A stretch of 64,000 nt of DNA from Bacteroidetes bacterium UBA5697 (GCA_002420145.1 DIHL01000031.1:25907-89906); one strand, 5' to 3'. Positions 7,447 to 17,361 are shown, counted from the first letter of the stretch. Notes: generated from the letters alone by a model not told the origin. Made by a program: numbers and translations.

Positions 7447-8421
7447 ATGAATGTAGGAATTGTTGGACTTGGGCATCTTGGAAAAATTCACTTAAAATTA
7501 TTAGGAGAAATTCCTGAATTTACCTTATCGGCTATATACGATATTGATAAAACAGTGATTGATAATTTAGTTTATCAAAAAAATGTAAAGTCTTGTAATA
7601 ATTACCAAGAGTTACTTGATTGCTGCGAGGCTGTTTTAATAATAACTCCTACTCCTTCTCATTTCGAGTTAGCGAGCGAAGCTATTAAAAAAGGAAAGCA
7701 TGTATTTATTGAAAAACCTGCTACTAGCAATCCTGACGATACAAAAAAATTAATTAATTTATCGAAAGAAGCTGGCGTTAAAGTTCAAGTTGGTCATGTT
7801 GAACGCTTTAATCCAGCTTTTACCGCAGCCAAAACTTATATAGACAATCCTACTTATGTTCATATTGAACGATTAGCGTGTTACAACTCAAGAGGCACAG
7901 ATGTATCTGTTGTGTTAGATTTAATGATTCACGATATTGACTTATTATTAAATACGATTAAAAGCAAAGTTAAAAAAATATCAGCTTCGGGATCAACAAT
8001 TATAAGTCAATCTCCTGATTTGGCGAATGTTAGGATAGAGTTTGAGAATGGATGTATTGCTAACCTAACAGCAAATAGAATCGCTACACATAATGTGAGA
8101 AAGATGGATGTTTTTCAACGAAATACGTTCATACATGTTGATTTATTAAATAAATCAACAATAATAAGGTCTATCAAGCCTATAACATCTACCACAACCA
8201 ATAAAGGCATTGTTTTAGATCCTGGAAACGGACAACAAAAATTTGAAGTCATTCAAAATCAACCAATTATAAACCCTGTAAATGCTATAAAAACTGAACT
8301 TGAAAGTTTTTATCGAAGTATCATGGATGATTTACCCCTTGCTGTCTCTCTCCTTGACGCTGAAATAGCTCTTCAATTAGTAAGAGATATTGAATTTCAA
8401 ATTAATCCAATCAAGCGATAG
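7447..8421 (+). CDS. Gfo/Idh/MocA family NAD(P)-dependent oxidoreductase
   Basis: The 324-residue protein has the N-terminal Rossmann dinucleotide-binding motif GIVGLGHLGKIH (4-15), the family EKP motif (89-91) and the VGHVERFNPAF segment (116-125), followed by the C-terminal alpha/beta substrate domain. These enzymes oxidise or reduce sugars and sugar nucleotides. The close VGHVERFNP version is typical of UDP-sugar dehydrogenases of the WlbA/WbpB kind, but substrate cannot be assigned. Its position at the head of a co-directional run of glycan genes (9347-15882) favours a role in making a sugar precursor for that locus. Confidence 0.85.
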   Translation: MNVGIVGLGHLGKIHLKLLGEIPEFTLSAIYDIDKTVIDNLVYQKNVKSCNNYQELLDCCEAVLIITPTPSHFELASEAIKKGKHVFIEKPATSNPDDTKKLINLSKEAGVKVQVGHVERFNPAFTAAKTYIDNPTYVHIERLACYNSRGTDVSVVLDLMIHDIDLLLNTIKSKVKKISASGSTIISQSPDLANVRIEFENGCIANLTANRIATHNVRKMDVFQRNTFIHVDLLNKSTIIRSIKPITSTTTNKGIVLDPGNGQQKFEVIQNQPIINPVNAIKTELESFYRSIMDDLPLAVSLLDAEIALQLVRDIEFQINPIKR

Positions 8422-8497
8422 TTGTAGGATACGCAAAAAATGTTTTTTTGCTATGCAAATACAATAAGTACTGTTATCTTTACGTTTTACATAACGT

Positions 8498-9346
8498 ATG
8501 AATAGATATTTACTTTACTTTTTAACATTTTTCGGTTTCCTAATCACTTTTTCTTGCAAAAAGGATAGCCTAAAATCTCCTACAGCATCATTTTTAGTAG
8601 TTGATAAAGTATCACTAAAAACGACTTCTGGACAAGGTGTCAATAGCCATAAAATAACAGACATATGGTATTATGTTGATGGGCAATTTAAGGGGACGTT
8701 TCCTGTAGGAAGTGTAATGCCCATAGTAACAGAAAATAATGCAAATATTACATTGTTTGCTGGGATAAAGAATAATGGTATTACAGCAACCAGATTGCCT
8801 TATGAATTTTACAAACAAATATCTTTTAACCAAACGGTAGAAGCAGGAAAAACATATACGATTTCTCCTGAATTTGAATATAATTCTAATGCTATCATTT
8901 ACTATGCTCAAGATTTTAGTTCCTCAGGTAGTCAATTTTCATCCGTTGGCGATTCGGCTACAGTTATTGTTACTTCTCCTTCTCAAACCTATGGCGGGAC
9001 TGGAGGCTCTCTTTTTATGGGAATGAGTGATGCTAAACCAACCGCTAAAATTGTTCAATCTACTCCTTATTTTCTTCCTACTGGTGGAGAAACTATTTAC
9101 CTTGAACTTGATTATAAGTGTAATCAATCTTTTGTAGTTGGAGTTATTGGCGGGGGTTCTGATGAAAGAGAAGCTTTAACCATTAATCCTTCTGATGATT
9201 GGAATAAAATTTACATTCAATTAACTGGTGTTGTTAGTAGGCAACCTACCTACGGTTCTCAAGGATATCAAGTATTTATAAGAGCAACCAAGCAAGTAAA
9301 TTCCCCTCAGATATATCTTGACAATATCAAATTAATTTTCCAATAA
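8498..9346 (+). CDS. Uncharacterised lipoprotein
   Basis: A 282-residue protein with a signal sequence ending in the lipobox ITFSC (Cys20), followed by KKDS. The rest is beta-rich, with a C-terminal part (about 145-282) that looks like a jelly-roll or carbohydrate-binding type module (GGSLFMGMS, TIYLELDYKCNQSF, IYLDNIKLIF), which is an inference from residue pattern only. The stop codon at 9344-9346 directly abuts the GTG of the sugar transferase gene, so the two are translationally linked and this protein may be part of the same glycan system. A TATCTTTA box lies at 8475-8482. Confidence 0.7.
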   Translation: MNRYLLYFLTFFGFLITFSCKKDSLKSPTASFLVVDKVSLKTTSGQGVNSHKITDIWYYVDGQFKGTFPVGSVMPIVTENNANITLFAGIKNNGITATRLPYEFYKQISFNQTVEAGKTYTISPEFEYNSNAIIYYAQDFSSSGSQFSSVGDSATVIVTSPSQTYGGTGGSLFMGMSDAKPTAKIVQSTPYFLPTGGETIYLELDYKCNQSFVVGVIGGGSDEREALTINPSDDWNKIYIQLTGVVSRQPTYGSQGYQVFIRATKQVNSPQIYLDNIKLIFQ

Positions 9347-10768
9347 GTGAACAAGGTCCTACAAACATTCAAATATGTTTTCACTGATTATTTGTCGGCT
9401 GGTTTAGCGTGGAGTTTATTTTATTTGTACCGTAAATTTTATATAGAGCCTGATAAATTTGGGATTTTACCTGAGCAAATTTTTGATAGACAATATATTT
9501 TGGGAATGATTATTCTTCCTCTAGGATGGTTACTTTCATACTACTTAACGGGTTTTTATAAAGATATTTATCGCAAATCAAGGATTAACGAATTTATTCA
9601 AACATTTGCTACATCTATTATTGGAGTAACATTTATTTTCTTCTTTATTTTATTAGATGATTTTGTTCCTAATTATAAATCTTACTATAAAGTATATTCT
9701 GTATTGTTCTTATTACATTTTTTACTTACTGCTATTTTAAGATTTATATTATCAACAATAACCAACTATAGAATTAATCAAGGAAAGATTGGATTTAACA
9801 CCATTATTATTGGTAGTAATCAGCGTGCCTTAAAAATATATGAAGAAATAACATCAAGTCATAAATCTTCAGGAAATGTATTTGTTGGCTTTATTCATTT
9901 AGATGAAAAAAATGGATTTTCAGAGCAATTAAAACAAAAACTGCCTCATTTAGGAGAATATAAAGACCTAAAAGAAATAGTTAATAAATATGAAGTTGAA
10001 GAAATTATCATTGCTATTGAATCATGGGAGCATGGTTATCTAGAAAAAATATTAAATGAATTAAATGATTTTGAAGCTATCATAAAAATTATCCCTGACA
10101 TGTATGATATTTTATCTGGTCAGGTAAAAATGAATTCTATATCAGATACAGCATTAATTGTTATTAATAAACAGGTGATGCCAAACTGGCAACAATCTGT
10201 TAAACGCTTTATTGACGTGAGTGTTTCTGTATTTTTTATAATTGTTTTCAGTTGGCTATATGTGATTTTGATGATTGTTGTGAAATTAGGTTCTAAAGGC
10301 CCTATATTTTTTAAACAAGAAAGAATTGGTAAAAACGGAAAGCCATTTAACATTTTAAAATACAGAACAATGTATATCGATGCTGAAAAATTTGGACCAT
10401 CTCTATCAAAAGCAAATGACCCAAGAATTACCAATTTTGGTCGTTTTTTAAGAAAAGTTCGTTTAGATGAAATTCCTCAATTCTACAATGTTATAAAAGG
10501 CGACATGAGCTTAGTTGGTCCTCGACCTGAACGAAAGTTTTTCATTGATCAAATTGTCGTTCATGCTCCTCACTTTGTTCATTTACATAGAGTTAGACCA
10601 GGCATTACAGGATATGGTCAAGTAAAATATGGCTACGCCGAAAACATTGAACAAATGGTTTCTCGAGTAAAATTTGATTTATTATATATTGAAAATATGA
10701 GCCTGTTGATTGATTTTAAAATATTAGTTCACACAGTTCTTATAGTTATTCAAGGACGAGGGAAGTAA
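9347..10768 (+). CDS. Exopolysaccharide polyprenyl-phosphate sugar-1-phosphate transferase (WcaJ/WbaP type)
   Basis: This inner-membrane enzyme should transfer a sugar phosphate from a nucleotide sugar to undecaprenyl phosphate, the first membrane step of glycan repeat synthesis. The 473-residue protein has four N-terminal membrane segments (about 10-27, 50-68, 86-105, 115-135), a CoA-binding-like Rossmann domain (about 150-260), a re-entrant hydrophobic helix (288-312) and a C-terminal bacterial sugar transferase domain with GPIFFKQERIG, KYRTMYIDAE, DEIPQFYNV (374-382), VGPRPE (391-396) and RPGITGYGQV. The start is a GTG immediately after the stop of the lipoprotein gene. The sugar is unknown. 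Confidence 0.92.
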   Translation: MNKVLQTFKYVFTDYLSAGLAWSLFYLYRKFYIEPDKFGILPEQIFDRQYILGMIILPLGWLLSYYLTGFYKDIYRKSRINEFIQTFATSIIGVTFIFFFILLDDFVPNYKSYYKVYSVLFLLHFLLTAILRFILSTITNYRINQGKIGFNTIIIGSNQRALKIYEEITSSHKSSGNVFVGFIHLDEKNGFSEQLKQKLPHLGEYKDLKEIVNKYEVEEIIIAIESWEHGYLEKILNELNDFEAIIKIIPDMYDILSGQVKMNSISDTALIVINKQVMPNWQQSVKRFIDVSVSVFFIIVFSWLYVILMIVVKLGSKGPIFFKQERIGKNGKPFNILKYRTMYIDAEKFGPSLSKANDPRITNFGRFLRKVRLDEIPQFYNVIKGDMSLVGPRPERKFFIDQIVVHAPHFVHLHRVRPGITGYGQVKYGYAENIEQMVSRVKFDLLYIENMSLLIDFKILVHTVLIVIQGRGK

Positions 10769-10769
10769 A

Positions 10770-10841
10770 TAACGAAGTACGATTGACGAATTTTCAATTT
10801 CGTAATTCACACTTCACAAATCGTAATTTTCATTATATTCG
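10770..10841. repeat. Imperfect palindromic spacer with CGAATT/AATTCG units
   Basis: The spacer between the sugar transferase and rfbB contains ACGATTGACGAATTTTCAA then ATTTCGTAATTC and AAATCGTAATTTTCAT. It shares TCGTAATT...TTCAT with the palindromic spacer at 1727-1795. A TATATTCG box (10834-10841) could serve as an rfbB promoter. Confidence 0.4.
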
Positions 10842-10864
10842 TCAAAGATTTAAAACAACTTAAA

Positions 10865-11914
10865 ATGAAAATATTAATTACTGGAGGCGCAGGATTTATT
10901 GGTTCACATGTAGTAAGATTATTTGTCAATAAATACCCAAACTACAGCATTGTTAATCTTGATAAATTGACCTACGCAGGTAATTTAGCTAACTTAAAAG
11001 ATATTGAAAACAAATCTAATTATACTTTTATAAAAGGAGATATTGTTGACGCTACTTTCATTAATCAGTTATTTAAAGAACACCAATTTAACGCTGTTAT
11101 TCATTTAGCTGCCGAAAGTCATGTAGATAGAAGTATTACCAATCCATTAGAATTTGTTTACACAAACGTTATTGGAACTGTTAATTTACTAAACGCTGCT
11201 AAAGAATTACACAAAGCAGATACTACTAAATTCACAAAATTTTATCATGTGTCAACTGATGAAGTATATGGTTCTTTAGGCGATACTGGTTTATTTACCG
11301 AAACAACGGCTTACGACCCACATAGCCCCTACTCTGCCTCAAAAGCAAGTTCAGATCATTTTGTGCGTGCCTATCATGACACTTATAAATTACCTTGCGT
11401 GATTTCTAATTGTTCAAATAACTACGGTCCTTATCATTTTCCTGAAAAATTAATTCCACTTTGCATTAACAATATAAAAAACAATAAACCATTACCTATT
11501 TATGGAAAAGGTGAAAATGTAAGAGATTGGTTATTTGTTGAAGATCATGCACGTGCCATTGATGTTATTTTTCATAATGCAACATTAGGAAGTACATACA
11601 ATATTGGTGGGCATAACGAATGGACAAACATTGATGTGATTCGTTTACTATGTGACATGATGGATGAAAAATTAGGAAGAGCAAAAGGCACTAACCAAAA
11701 ATTAATCACCTTTGTTACAGATAGAGCTGGACATGATTTACGTTATGCAATCGACTCAACCAAATTGCAAAAAGATTTAGGCTGGAAACCATCTCTTCAA
11801 TTTGAAGAGGGTTTATCTAAAACAGTAGATTGGTATTTGCAAAACGAAGAATGGCTTAATAATGTTACTTCGGGAGCTTATGCTAGTTATTACGAAAAAC
11901 AATATCAACATTAA
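10865..11914 (+). CDS. rfbB: dTDP-glucose 4,6-dehydratase
   Basis: RmlB/RfbB converts dTDP-glucose to dTDP-4-keto-6-deoxyglucose, precursor of rhamnose and other deoxysugars. The 349-residue extended SDR has the NAD motif GGAGFIGSH (7-15), the catalytic STDEVYG (130-136, with the Asp-Glu pair of dehydratases), Tyr156 and Lys160 in YSASK, the RSITNP substrate loop and the NYGPYHFPEKLIP motif. Length is normal. The other rml genes are not in the window, so they must be elsewhere. It is followed after 25 bases by the MBOAT gene. Confidence 0.95.
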   Translation: MKILITGGAGFIGSHVVRLFVNKYPNYSIVNLDKLTYAGNLANLKDIENKSNYTFIKGDIVDATFINQLFKEHQFNAVIHLAAESHVDRSITNPLEFVYTNVIGTVNLLNAAKELHKADTTKFTKFYHVSTDEVYGSLGDTGLFTETTAYDPHSPYSASKASSDHFVRAYHDTYKLPCVISNCSNNYGPYHFPEKLIPLCINNIKNNKPLPIYGKGENVRDWLFVEDHARAIDVIFHNATLGSTYNIGGHNEWTNIDVIRLLCDMMDEKLGRAKGTNQKLITFVTDRAGHDLRYAIDSTKLQKDLGWKPSLQFEEGLSKTVDWYLQNEEWLNNVTSGAYASYYEKQYQH

Positions 11915-11939
11915 TAAAGATCAGCTTATTATAAAGTAG

Positions 11940-13367
11940 ATGGTTTTTAGCAGTATTACATTTTTAGTTTATTTTTTACCCATTTTTTTATTGGCGTATC
12001 ATTTAACACCCAATAAATTTAAAAATGCCTGCATCCTTATTTTCAGTATTGTGTTTTATGCTTGGGGAGGTCCTAAGTTTATCTTTGTTATTCTTGGAAC
12101 TACTTTCTTAGATTTCTTTTTAGTCAATAAAATGGCTGAATCTAAATCTAGTAAAGCTAAAAAGCAATTACTAGTCATTTCTTTATTAATGAATCTTGGA
12201 TTGTTGTTTTATTTCAAGTACTCTAACTTTTTCATTGATAATATAAATGGAGCTTTAGGATTAGCTGGTGTTAAAGAAATTAGCTGGTTAAAAATTGTGT
12301 TGCCTATCGGTATCTCATTTTATACTTTTGAAAGTGTAACCTACGTTGTTGATGTTTACAGAGGAGTTCATAAACCTTTAAAAAACTTCTGGCATTATCA
12401 AACTTATATTTTACTGTTCCCAAAATTAATTGCTGGTCCAATCGTTCGTTATCATGATATTGCTGATCAAATAACAAACAGAGAAAAAAATTATACAGCC
12501 GAAGTAAAACTGAGTGGTTTTTACACCTTTTGTATTGGTTTAGCTAAAAAGGTAATTATTGCAAATACCATTGGCGCTCAAGCCGATGATGTTTTTAAAT
12601 TAGATATCAATCAAATTGATTCTGCTGCTGCTTGGGTTGGAGCCATTGCTTATACCTTTCAAATTTATTTTGATTTTAGTGGTTATAGTGACATGGCCAT
12701 TGGCTTATGTAAAATCATGGGCATTAGATTACCCGAAAATTTCAACAATCCTTATTTATCATCTAGTATTACTGAGTTTTGGCGCCGATGGCACATGACT
12801 TTAGGTAGTTGGATGAAAAACTACTTATACATTCCCTTAGGAGGCAATAAAGTAGATTCGAACTTTAAATTATATCGCAACTTATTTATTGTGTTTTTAC
12901 TTTCAGGGCTATGGCATGGCGCTAGTTGGAATTTTATTATTTGGGGAGCCTTTCATGGTTTATTTTTAGTATTAGAAAGATTATTCTTATTAAAAGTATA
13001 TGATAAAACAGGGAAAATTATTTCTACGCTTCTTACTTTTTTAATTGTAGTGGTTGGTTGGGTTTATTTTAGATTAGAGGATTTAGAGCAAGCCAATCAT
13101 GTAGTGAAAACAATGTTTAGTTTTAATTTTACTGATGGTAAATTTGCACTTCATAACGATTTTTACTTCTCTTTAAGTTTAGCAGTGTTCTTTTCTTTCT
13201 TTGCTTTTATTCCATTTACTAAAAACATTCAAGCTAAAGTATATGGCGAGAACCATACAGTTTTATCAAATACGATCATGGTATCTGTTAGTATTTTATT
13301 ATTCTATATATCCTTAAGTTATATAGCAGCTCTTGATTTTAATCCTTTTATTTATTTCAGATTTTAA
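11940..13367 (+). CDS. MBOAT family membrane-bound O-acyltransferase (AlgI/PatA-like)
   Basis: Proteins of this family move acyl groups, often acetyl, across the inner membrane for modification of polysaccharides. The 475-residue protein has about 11 hydrophobic segments, the conserved WRRWHMTLGSWMKNYLYIPLGGN-type cytosolic motif (281 onward), and the catalytic histidine in GLWHGASW (His326). PKLIAGPIVRY and FQIYFDFSGYSDMAIG are further AlgI-type signatures. The next gene, 3 bases downstream, encodes an AlgX/AlgJ-like SGNH partner, the standard pairing for glycan O-acetylation. The substrate is presumably the glycan made by the surrounding genes. Confidence 0.93.
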   Translation: MVFSSITFLVYFLPIFLLAYHLTPNKFKNACILIFSIVFYAWGGPKFIFVILGTTFLDFFLVNKMAESKSSKAKKQLLVISLLMNLGLLFYFKYSNFFIDNINGALGLAGVKEISWLKIVLPIGISFYTFESVTYVVDVYRGVHKPLKNFWHYQTYILLFPKLIAGPIVRYHDIADQITNREKNYTAEVKLSGFYTFCIGLAKKVIIANTIGAQADDVFKLDINQIDSAAAWVGAIAYTFQIYFDFSGYSDMAIGLCKIMGIRLPENFNNPYLSSSITEFWRRWHMTLGSWMKNYLYIPLGGNKVDSNFKLYRNLFIVFLLSGLWHGASWNFIIWGAFHGLFLVLERLFLLKVYDKTGKIISTLLTFLIVVVGWVYFRLEDLEQANHVVKTMFSFNFTDGKFALHNDFYFSLSLAVFFSFFAFIPFTKNIQAKVYGENHTVLSNTIMVSVSILLFYISLSYIAALDFNPFIYFRF

Positions 13368-13370
13368 GTC

Positions 13371-14690
13371 ATGGCAAAAAATAAATCATATAACCTTTTT
13401 GTTATTGTTGCCTTTGTGGCATTATGCTATCCTATGATTATGGGATTTATGAAAAGTGAATGTATTCCAAATTTAACTGGTATAGTTATAAACAACGTAA
13501 ATCCTGATTCACTTTTAAAGAAAGACAAAGGCATGTGGTTTAGTGGCGAATATCAATCATTAAAAGACGATTATAATAACGATCATTGGGCTTTTAAAGA
13601 AACCTTTGTGAGATTAAATAATCAATTTTATTATGACGTATTTAATCAAATACGAGTAAACTCTTTTGTGGCAGGAAAGGATGACTATGTGTATAGTGAA
13701 ACCTATATTTTTTCGGCCTTTGGAGATGATTATGTAGGGGAACAAAAAATCAAAACGAAATTAGAGAAAGCAAAAGTTGTTCAGGATTCATTAAAGAAAA
13801 AAGGGATTGATTTATTATTAGTATTTGCTCCAGGTAAAGGAGAATATTGTATTGAAAAAATAGAAGACAAATACAAACACACTCCTCTTCGCACAAATTA
13901 CGAATCATACATTGCCAATTCAAAACAGTTAGGCATTAATGTTCTTGATTTAAAAGCTTATTTTCAAAAATTAAAACCCACAACTCCCTATCCTTTATTT
14001 CCTAAGTTTGGACACCACTGGAGTTTTTATGGCGAGTGTTTGGCTGTAGATACAATTATTGGTTACATCGAGAAATTACATCAATGCGATATGCCAGATA
14101 TTACTTGGAAAAAAATTGAAGTAGTCGATACTGCCAGAAGCAGAGATGCTGATGTTTTAAAAAGCATGAACCTTTATCGTAATCCAAACCAAAACATGAA
14201 ACTAGCTTACCCAGAGGTAATGTTTGAACAGGATACTACAAAAAACAAAACACGTGTACTTACTATTTCTGATAGTTATTGGTACGGACCAGTGTATATG
14301 GGCGTTGGTTATAGTTGTTTTGCTGGTGGAGAGTTTTGGTATTATTATAACAAGGTTATTCCATCACCAACTCCAGGACAAAAAGTAGAAGTATGGCAGT
14401 TAGATTTAAAACAACAAATAGAAAGTAATCAAGTGATTATGTTACTATATTCTGATGGCAACTTGCCCAACTTTGCTAATACGTTTATTGAAGATGCTTA
14501 TGAATTGTACACCAATCCAAAAGCATATTACACTCGTGTAGAAAAAAATAAAGCTATTAGAGAGTTTGAAAAACAAATTCGCGAAAAGCCTGTATTATTA
14601 AAAAAAGCAACTCAAAAATCTAATGACTTACAAATTCCTTTAGATTCGGCCATTAAACTGGATGCTATGAAATTAGCTGGTTTAAACTAA
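13371..14690 (+). CDS. AlgX/AlgJ-like SGNH-hydrolase-type protein, partner of the MBOAT acyltransferase
   Basis: A 439-residue protein with a single N-terminal membrane anchor (8-26) and a periplasmic SGNH-like domain. Family landmarks are the GKDDYVYSE segment (102-110), LLLVFAPGKGEYC (148-160), the histidine motif FGHHWS (213-218) and a candidate serine block TISDSYWYG (298-306). In AlgX/AlgJ the histidine motif is D-x-H-W; here the position of the Asp reads Gly (GHHW), so the catalytic dyad may be altered. It sits 3 bases after the MBOAT gene and 1 base before the MFS gene. Likely role is acceptance and transfer of the acyl group to a periplasmic glycan. Confidence 0.8.
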   Translation: MAKNKSYNLFVIVAFVALCYPMIMGFMKSECIPNLTGIVINNVNPDSLLKKDKGMWFSGEYQSLKDDYNNDHWAFKETFVRLNNQFYYDVFNQIRVNSFVAGKDDYVYSETYIFSAFGDDYVGEQKIKTKLEKAKVVQDSLKKKGIDLLLVFAPGKGEYCIEKIEDKYKHTPLRTNYESYIANSKQLGINVLDLKAYFQKLKPTTPYPLFPKFGHHWSFYGECLAVDTIIGYIEKLHQCDMPDITWKKIEVVDTARSRDADVLKSMNLYRNPNQNMKLAYPEVMFEQDTTKNKTRVLTISDSYWYGPVYMGVGYSCFAGGEFWYYYNKVIPSPTPGQKVEVWQLDLKQQIESNQVIMLLYSDGNLPNFANTFIEDAYELYTNPKAYYTRVEKNKAIREFEKQIREKPVLLKKATQKSNDLQIPLDSAIKLDAMKLAGLN

Positions 14691-14691
14691 A

Positions 14692-15882
14692 ATGAAACGT
14701 AAAGAACTGATTATATTAATTACCCTGGCCTTTGTTCAGTTCTCTAATATTTTAGATGGAATGATTTTGATGCCTTTGGCACCAACTATTAAAGATGCTT
14801 TTTTGATAGACACTCGTCATTTTGGTTGGTTAGTTTCTTCTTTTGGAATTGCAGCTGGATGTTCTGCTTTCTTTTCTACTTTTTGGGCAGATAAATTTGA
14901 TAGAAAAAAAATCCTCATCATTCTTTATATTGGATTTATCATTGGTACATTTTTCTGTGCCATTTCTCCAAACTATAACTTTTTTATCATTGCTCGTATT
15001 TTCACTGGTTTATTTGGAGGCGTTTGTAGCTCAGTGATATTAGCCATTGTAGGCGATGTTATTCCTAATGAAAGGAGAGCACAAGCCATGGGTATTATTA
15101 TGATGGGTTTTGCATTAGCATCTGTTATTGGCATTCCATTAGGATTAATCATCGCAAATTCATTTAGTTGGCAAATGCCTTTTTATGTGATATGTGCATT
15201 GGGCTTTATTGTATTGTTATGTATTATTATATTTATCCCTAATGTAAATTCTCATTTAAAGCAACCTTTAAAACACACTACAAAAGATTTTTATCGCGCT
15301 ATTTTCTCAAGCAATTCTACATTGATAGCCTTAAGTTTGCCCGCTATTATGGTTGTGGCTCACATGGCCATTATCCCTTACATTACTGATTTCAGTGTCA
15401 ACAATCTCCATTTATCTCGCACGCATGATGTGCCATTAATGTATTTAATAGGTGGTATTTTATCAGTTATTAATTCGCCAATTGTAGGTAAACTTTCTGA
15501 TAAACATGGGCGCTATAATATGTTTGTGATATTGAGTTGTATTGCCATTTTTCCAATACTATTTATGACAAACTTACAAGCTGCTAGTTTAACTATCTTT
15601 TTGATTTGCACCTCATTCTTTTTTATTGGCTCCGGAGGAAGATTAATACCAATTCAAGCCATGGTTACTTCTGCTGTTCCTCCTCAATTTAGAGGAAGTT
15701 TTATGGCTCTAAACTCCGCATTGCAACAGTTTACAATGGGAATAATTACCTTAATTGGAGGTTTAATCATCACCAATAACGAAAAAGGAGAGCTTGAACA
15801 TTACAATATTGTTGGATATATTGCTATTGCAGGCACACTTTTATCATTATACATCGCTAAAAAAGTAAAAGTAGTTAGTTAA
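14692..15882 (+). CDS. MFS transporter (drug:H+ antiporter-1 type)
   Basis: The 396-residue protein has 12 predicted membrane segments and the MFS loop motif DKFDRKKILI after TM2, with a second, degenerate copy GKLSDKHGRYN after TM8. RIFTGLFGG in TM4 is typical of DHA1 efflux carriers. Substrate is unknown. The ATG is one base after the stop of the AlgX-like gene, which strongly suggests co-transcription; it may export a small molecule related to the glycan pathway or may simply be carried along. Confidence 0.85.
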   Translation: MKRKELIILITLAFVQFSNILDGMILMPLAPTIKDAFLIDTRHFGWLVSSFGIAAGCSAFFSTFWADKFDRKKILIILYIGFIIGTFFCAISPNYNFFIIARIFTGLFGGVCSSVILAIVGDVIPNERRAQAMGIIMMGFALASVIGIPLGLIIANSFSWQMPFYVICALGFIVLLCIIIFIPNVNSHLKQPLKHTTKDFYRAIFSSNSTLIALSLPAIMVVAHMAIIPYITDFSVNNLHLSRTHDVPLMYLIGGILSVINSPIVGKLSDKHGRYNMFVILSCIAIFPILFMTNLQAASLTIFLICTSFFFIGSGGRLIPIQAMVTSAVPPQFRGSFMALNSALQQFTMGIITLIGGLIITNNEKGELEHYNIVGYIAIAGTLLSLYIAKKVKVVS

Positions 15883-15948
15883 TTTTTTTACAGGTATTTT
15901 CTCTAGAATCATTAATTTCCGTAAATTGTGTGTGCTTAAAATAATCAC

Positions 15949-17361
15949 ATGCGAAAACTATTACTTCTTATTTGCTTAGTTAATTTAACTAACAATTTTA
16001 CTGCTCAAACCTATCCAAGTCTTAATATTAATTTATTAGCTCACCTAAATCCTGAAACGGATGCAACTGGAACAGATGGCAGAAAATATTCGGGATGCTG
16101 GGGTTGGGCACAAACCAATAAAAACCGTGAGTACGCTATTGTTGGAACTAGTAGCCAAACCTATTTTATAGATGTGACTAATCCTGCTAGTCCAGTTGTG
16201 GTTGATTCTGTAAAAGCAAAACATGCAGGTTGTACTTGGAGAGAAATGAAAACATACCAAAACTACTGTTATATAGTTAGCGACGATGCTCCACCAAATA
16301 CATTTCAAATTGTGGATATGCAATACTTGCCAGATTCTGTGCATGTTATTCATAACGGTACAACGTATTTTGAACGTAGTCATACCATCTTTATTGATAA
16401 TGATAAAATGTATTGTGGTTCTGTAACCGAAGCATCTGGTGCAGGTTATTCAACGATGCGCGTTTATAGTTTAGCCACTCCAACAGCACCCGTTTTAATT
16501 AGAAAACTAGAACAAGATATTAATACAACTATTATTGATGTGGTTCACGACATGTATGTTCGTAATGATACAATTTATGCCTCTTGTGGTTTTAAAGGAT
16601 TTCATATTTTAAAATTAACTGCAAGTAATACATTTTCCTTAATGCAATCTTACACTGGATACGCATACAGTGGATACAACCATAGTTCATGGCAAACCGA
16701 TGATAGAAAAACAATGGTGTTTGCAGATGAAGTTGGTGCCCATTTACCAGCTAAAGTAATTGATGTGACTAATTTTAATAATATCACCTTAGTAGATACC
16801 ATTCGTTCTAGCTACACAGCAACCGCTCATAATCCTTATATTGTAGGTAACAGATGGTGTTGGTTAAGTTCATACCAAGATGGTTTGTATTTATACGACA
16901 TCTCCAATCCATCCAACACAACCATTTATGGCTATTTCGATACGCAGCCTCAAACTGGAACTACTAACTATAGCGGAAATTGGGGGGCTTATCCTTATTT
17001 ACCAAGCAAAATTATTATTGCCTGTGATATGCAAAATGGAATTTTTATTTTAGAAGGAGACAATACTTATCAGGGTTCTGTTGGAATTGGAGAACAGTCC
17101 TCACAGTCTTCTATGTTCTCTGTTTATCCAAATCCGGCTAAAGATGAGATTCATTTTTTAATCGCCAATCAATCTCACAAAAACATACAATGCACTATTA
17201 CAGATGTTTTAGGAAAAGTAGTTTACACTGAATCATTAAACATCGATGACGCCTTTTACAAAACAACCATTCATACGAGTGCATTACACAACGGATGTTA
17301 TTTTGTAACATTAAAAGGTAACAACCTAAACGAAACTAAAAAAATACTTATTCAAAAATAA
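15949..17361 (+). CDS. Secreted choice-of-anchor B family protein with T9SS sorting domain
   Basis: The 470-residue protein has a signal peptide (about 1-19, ending NFTAQ), a repeat domain of the choice-of-anchor B/LVIVD type (about 25-375: ISNPSNTT-like and IDVTNPASPVVV strands that form a propeller), and a C-terminal type A T9SS sorting domain (about 390-470, SVYPNPAKDEI ... GCYFVTLKG ... KKILIQK). It should therefore be exported across the outer membrane and attached to the surface. Function is unknown. Its stop is 2 bases before the next gene start, an unusual pairing of a surface protein with a cytosolic fatty-acid enzyme. Confidence 0.85.
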   Translation: MRKLLLLICLVNLTNNFTAQTYPSLNINLLAHLNPETDATGTDGRKYSGCWGWAQTNKNREYAIVGTSSQTYFIDVTNPASPVVVDSVKAKHAGCTWREMKTYQNYCYIVSDDAPPNTFQIVDMQYLPDSVHVIHNGTTYFERSHTIFIDNDKMYCGSVTEASGAGYSTMRVYSLATPTAPVLIRKLEQDINTTIIDVVHDMYVRNDTIYASCGFKGFHILKLTASNTFSLMQSYTGYAYSGYNHSSWQTDDRKTMVFADEVGAHLPAKVIDVTNFNNITLVDTIRSSYTATAHNPYIVGNRWCWLSSYQDGLYLYDISNPSNTTIYGYFDTQPQTGTTNYSGNWGAYPYLPSKIIIACDMQNGIFILEGDNTYQGSVGIGEQSSQSSMFSVYPNPAKDEIHFLIANQSHKNIQCTITDVLGKVVYTESLNIDDAFYKTTIHTSALHNGCYFVTLKGNNLNETKKILIQK

